From contig JAHLWR010000001.1 of NCBI GenBank assembly GCA_019057815.1, positions 148,001-212,000 on the forward strand: 64,000 bases of DNA, read 5' to 3'. The DNA is from Candidatus Heimdallarchaeota archaeon. Lineage in GTDB: Archaea > Asgardarchaeota > Heimdallarchaeia > Heimdallarchaeales > Heimdallarchaeaceae. Of this stretch, positions 62,462-64,000 are shown piece by piece (within the stretch, counting starts at the first letter, position 1; every line of letters begins with the position of its first letter). Position numbers and translations under genes: made by a program. Below the pieces are notes generated by a model, which saw only the letters and a list, made by a program, of their open reading frames with translations, did no database searches and was not told the DNA's origin.

Positions 62462-63449
62462 AGATGCAGAGAGTTTCTTTGGAAAACATATCTGGATGAC
62501 TATAATTTTGTTAATCATATTATATGATGCAATAGCACATCTAGTATATTATGGGTTGAGAAATGTAGAATATTTGGATGATAATTATTATATAATATTC
62601 TTAATAAAATTCGCTCTTTTCGCATTACTGTTAATGATAATTGTACCTTATGTAATGAAAATACAAGGAAAAAACAGGGGATATAAGGAATTTCTGAAAG
62701 ACATAAGGATAACAAAGATAAAACCTCTAATAAGAATAATAGGGTTAGGGATACTAACAGCTGGAGTGGTACTAGCGTGTGTACTTGTAACGTTACTGAT
62801 ATCAGATCAGTTATACACTGTATCATTTGAATTAGATATAAAAGCTATACTTGGTTCAACATCAGCAATCTATACATCGTTGATACCTGGAATATGGGAA
62901 GAAGTGTTGTTTAGAGGAATAATAATAACATTATTACTAAAAAAATACTCGGAAAAAGAGTCAATATTACTAAGCGCGTTATTGTTTGGTTTTTCCCATA
63001 ACTCTAATCTTATGAATTCTATCTATTATAGTGATTCAACTCTATTCTACCACGTGATAGGAGTGCAGTTTCAAGTAATATTCACTTTTTTCTGGGGAAT
63101 AATGTTTGGTTATCTATTTATAAAAACTAAAAGTTTAGTACCAGGAATGATATTGCATTACCTTTTCAATACCTTTAATGGAGTGTTTATTTTGCGTATA
63201 GAGGACCCTATATCATGGATATGGGTTGTTGGGGTTATATATGTCTATTTAGCGAAAGGGGTGGCAATGTTCTTTAATATAGGGATAATAAAAGTGATCT
63301 ATACTAAATTCCCTGAGAAAACAACTATTTCAACAGACGCGATGGGAGTAGAATACTGTCCAAATTGTGGAGAACAATCACAGAGAGAAGACAAGTTCTG
63401 TAAGAAGTGCGGAGTAATAATAAAAAATAATACTGGGGTCGAAAATTAA
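62430..63449 (+). CDS. CPBP-family (CAAX-type) intramembrane metalloprotease with a C-terminal zinc ribbon
   Basis: The ATG at 62430 (339 residues) follows a GGTGA ribosome-binding site; TTG 62418 would add four residues. About eight membrane segments carry the CPBP/ABI signature: motif 1 IWEEVLFRG (E157, E158, R162), motif 2 LLFGFSHNS with its His, and motif 3 MILHYLFNTFNG. These are glutamate/histidine-dependent intramembrane proteases. The last 35 residues form a zinc ribbon (YCPNCGE...FCKKCGVII) on the cytoplasmic side, an arrangement found in archaeal members. Its codons (ATA, AGA, GGA, CTA) resemble the purine-rich cassette at 5039 rather than its neighbours. It overlaps the preceding peptidase gene, suggesting a joint proteolytic function. 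Confidence 0.88.
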   Translation: MVVMEEKNSIRDAESFFGKHIWMTIILLIILYDAIAHLVYYGLRNVEYLDDNYYIIFLIKFALFALLLMIIVPYVMKIQGKNRGYKEFLKDIRITKIKPLIRIIGLGILTAGVVLACVLVTLLISDQLYTVSFELDIKAILGSTSAIYTSLIPGIWEEVLFRGIIITLLLKKYSEKESILLSALLFGFSHNSNLMNSIYYSDSTLFYHVIGVQFQVIFTFFWGIMFGYLFIKTKSLVPGMILHYLFNTFNGVFILRIEDPISWIWVVGVIYVYLAKGVAMFFNIGIIKVIYTKFPEKTTISTDAMGVEYCPNCGEQSQREDKFCKKCGVIIKNNTGVEN

Positions 63450-63500
63450 CAATTTGCATGTTTTCGACAAAATAATTCTTAAAACTCATTTTGTCTCTAT

Positions 63501-63919
63501 TTAGTAATCATAAACTGTCAATGATTCTATTGGAAAAAATATATTACCTAAATCTCCAAAATTCCCCATATGTTTTCCATCAATCCTTGCATCGTGAGCT
63601 TGAGCACAATCTTCTATAATTTTAAGGTTATAATCTTCAGCTATATCTTGTATTGCTTTCATATCACAAGGGTTACCAAAAATATGTACTGGCATTATAG
63701 CTTTTGTTTTGTTAGTAATTTTCTCTTCAAGTTTTTCAGGATCAATATTGTACGTTTCTGGATTAATGTCTGCAAAAATTGGTATTGCACCATTGAAGAA
63801 AATAACATTTGAGGACGCAATAAACGTAAAAGGAGTTGTTATTACCTCATCCTTAGGACCTATATCTAAAGCTGTAATAGCCATATGTAATGAACATGTT
63901 CCGTTTACAGCTGTTACAA
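63501..63919 (-). pseudogene. Truncated second copy of the DegT-type aminotransferase (N-terminal half, inverted)
   Basis: Reading leftward from 63919, the sequence encodes residues about 49-172 of the enzyme at 3185-4321, from VTAVNGTCSLH to GNFGDLG. Over the 113 residues from MAITALD onward I count three replacements (K to Q, D to N, K to R). Homology stops near 63536 and an unrelated tail (NIFFPIES...) ends the frame. The Schiff-base lysine K180 and the N-terminal 48 residues are absent, so it cannot be an active aminotransferase. Nucleotide differences are scattered and mostly silent, indicating an older duplicate rather than a sequencing echo. Confidence 0.85.
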
Positions 63920-64000
63920 GGATTTATCTAATTGGCATATGTCACGAGTTATCAATTATCCTGATTATAGTAAGGTTTCTTGTCCCAATTCTGAATACAC
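63911..64000 (+). pseudogene. C-terminal part of the second aminotransferase copy, opposite orientation, running off the window
   Basis: From 63911 rightward the DNA matches about 4141-4226 of the first copy and encodes YKDLSNWHMSRVINYPDYS and onward, with one replacement (T to N) plus a silent change. It is joined head-to-head to the inverted N-terminal half. The junction CTGTTACAA (63911-63919) fits both parents with at most one mismatch, which is microhomology. The missing segment would be codons about 173-318. The remainder lies outside the window. Confidence 0.8.

Noticed and set aside
1-64000. tRNA, rRNA, intact transposase or integrase genes
   Set aside because: Reading both strands by eye I found no TPsiC-loop GGTTCRAATCC context with a cloverleaf, no rRNA, and no DDE or tyrosine recombinase motifs; a covariance-model scan would be decisive.

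Overview
The window is AT-rich DNA that is most likely archaeal, probably from an uncultured lineage such as the Asgard archaea or a relative. The pointers are TATA-like boxes (consensus near TTTATAAA) 20-75 bp upstream of several genes, often short leaders, frequent TTG/GTG starts, many secreted NosD-like beta-helix proteins with one C-terminal membrane anchor, zinc-ribbon proteins, and very large secreted Ig-like repeat proteins. No rRNA, tRNA, CRISPR array or intact insertion sequence was recognised, so this placement is inference.

Layout. (1) 1-4.3 kb is metabolic: two divergent MIO-type aromatic amino acid ammonia-lyases (one cut by the window edge, the other HutH-like), a metallophosphoesterase and a DegT-type aminotransferase. 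(2) 4.3-6.7 kb holds a C-terminal scrap of a beta-helix gene and a compact three-gene cassette with strongly purine-biased codons, perhaps acquired from a virus or plasmid. (3) 6.8-22.7 kb looks like a defence and decay island: small membrane proteins, an AlbA_2 (Schlafen-type) protein, an OLD-family ATPase/TOPRIM nuclease, a papain-like peptidase, and a complete type I restriction-modification operon (hsdM-hsdS-PIN-hsdR). Broken genes lie among them: a Vsr endonuclease remnant, a formate-tetrahydrofolate ligase remnant and a DUF4145 remnant. None of the three gives an ordinary full-length reading frame.

(4) 23-35 kb is a surface-protein region with four complete NosD-like right-handed beta-helix proteins, a HEPN-motif protein, and a secreted clan CD (C13, legumain-like) peptidase that forms an operon with a 48-residue protein and one beta-helix protein. 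(5) 35-58 kb is the most striking part. A winged-helix gene lies beside two perfect inverted repeats. It is followed by a tightly packed operon of a ParA/MinD ATPase, an unknown protein, a 2071-residue secreted Ig-like repeat protein and a 4628-residue giant. The giant combines an export signal, a beta-sandwich-rich ectodomain, a single dockerin-like calcium motif, several hydrophobic segments and a C-terminal region with PD-(D/E)XK nuclease-like residues. (6) 58-64 kb carries a double zinc-ribbon protein, a thioredoxin-like/metallopeptidase fusion, and a CPBP (CAAX-type) membrane protease ending in a zinc ribbon. At the extreme right is a rearranged second copy of the aminotransferase gene, its two parts in opposite orientation.

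As inference, the ParA operon could build and position a giant cell-surface or contact-dependent effector apparatus. The PIN protein inside the restriction operon could act as a back-up RNA-cleaving defence.
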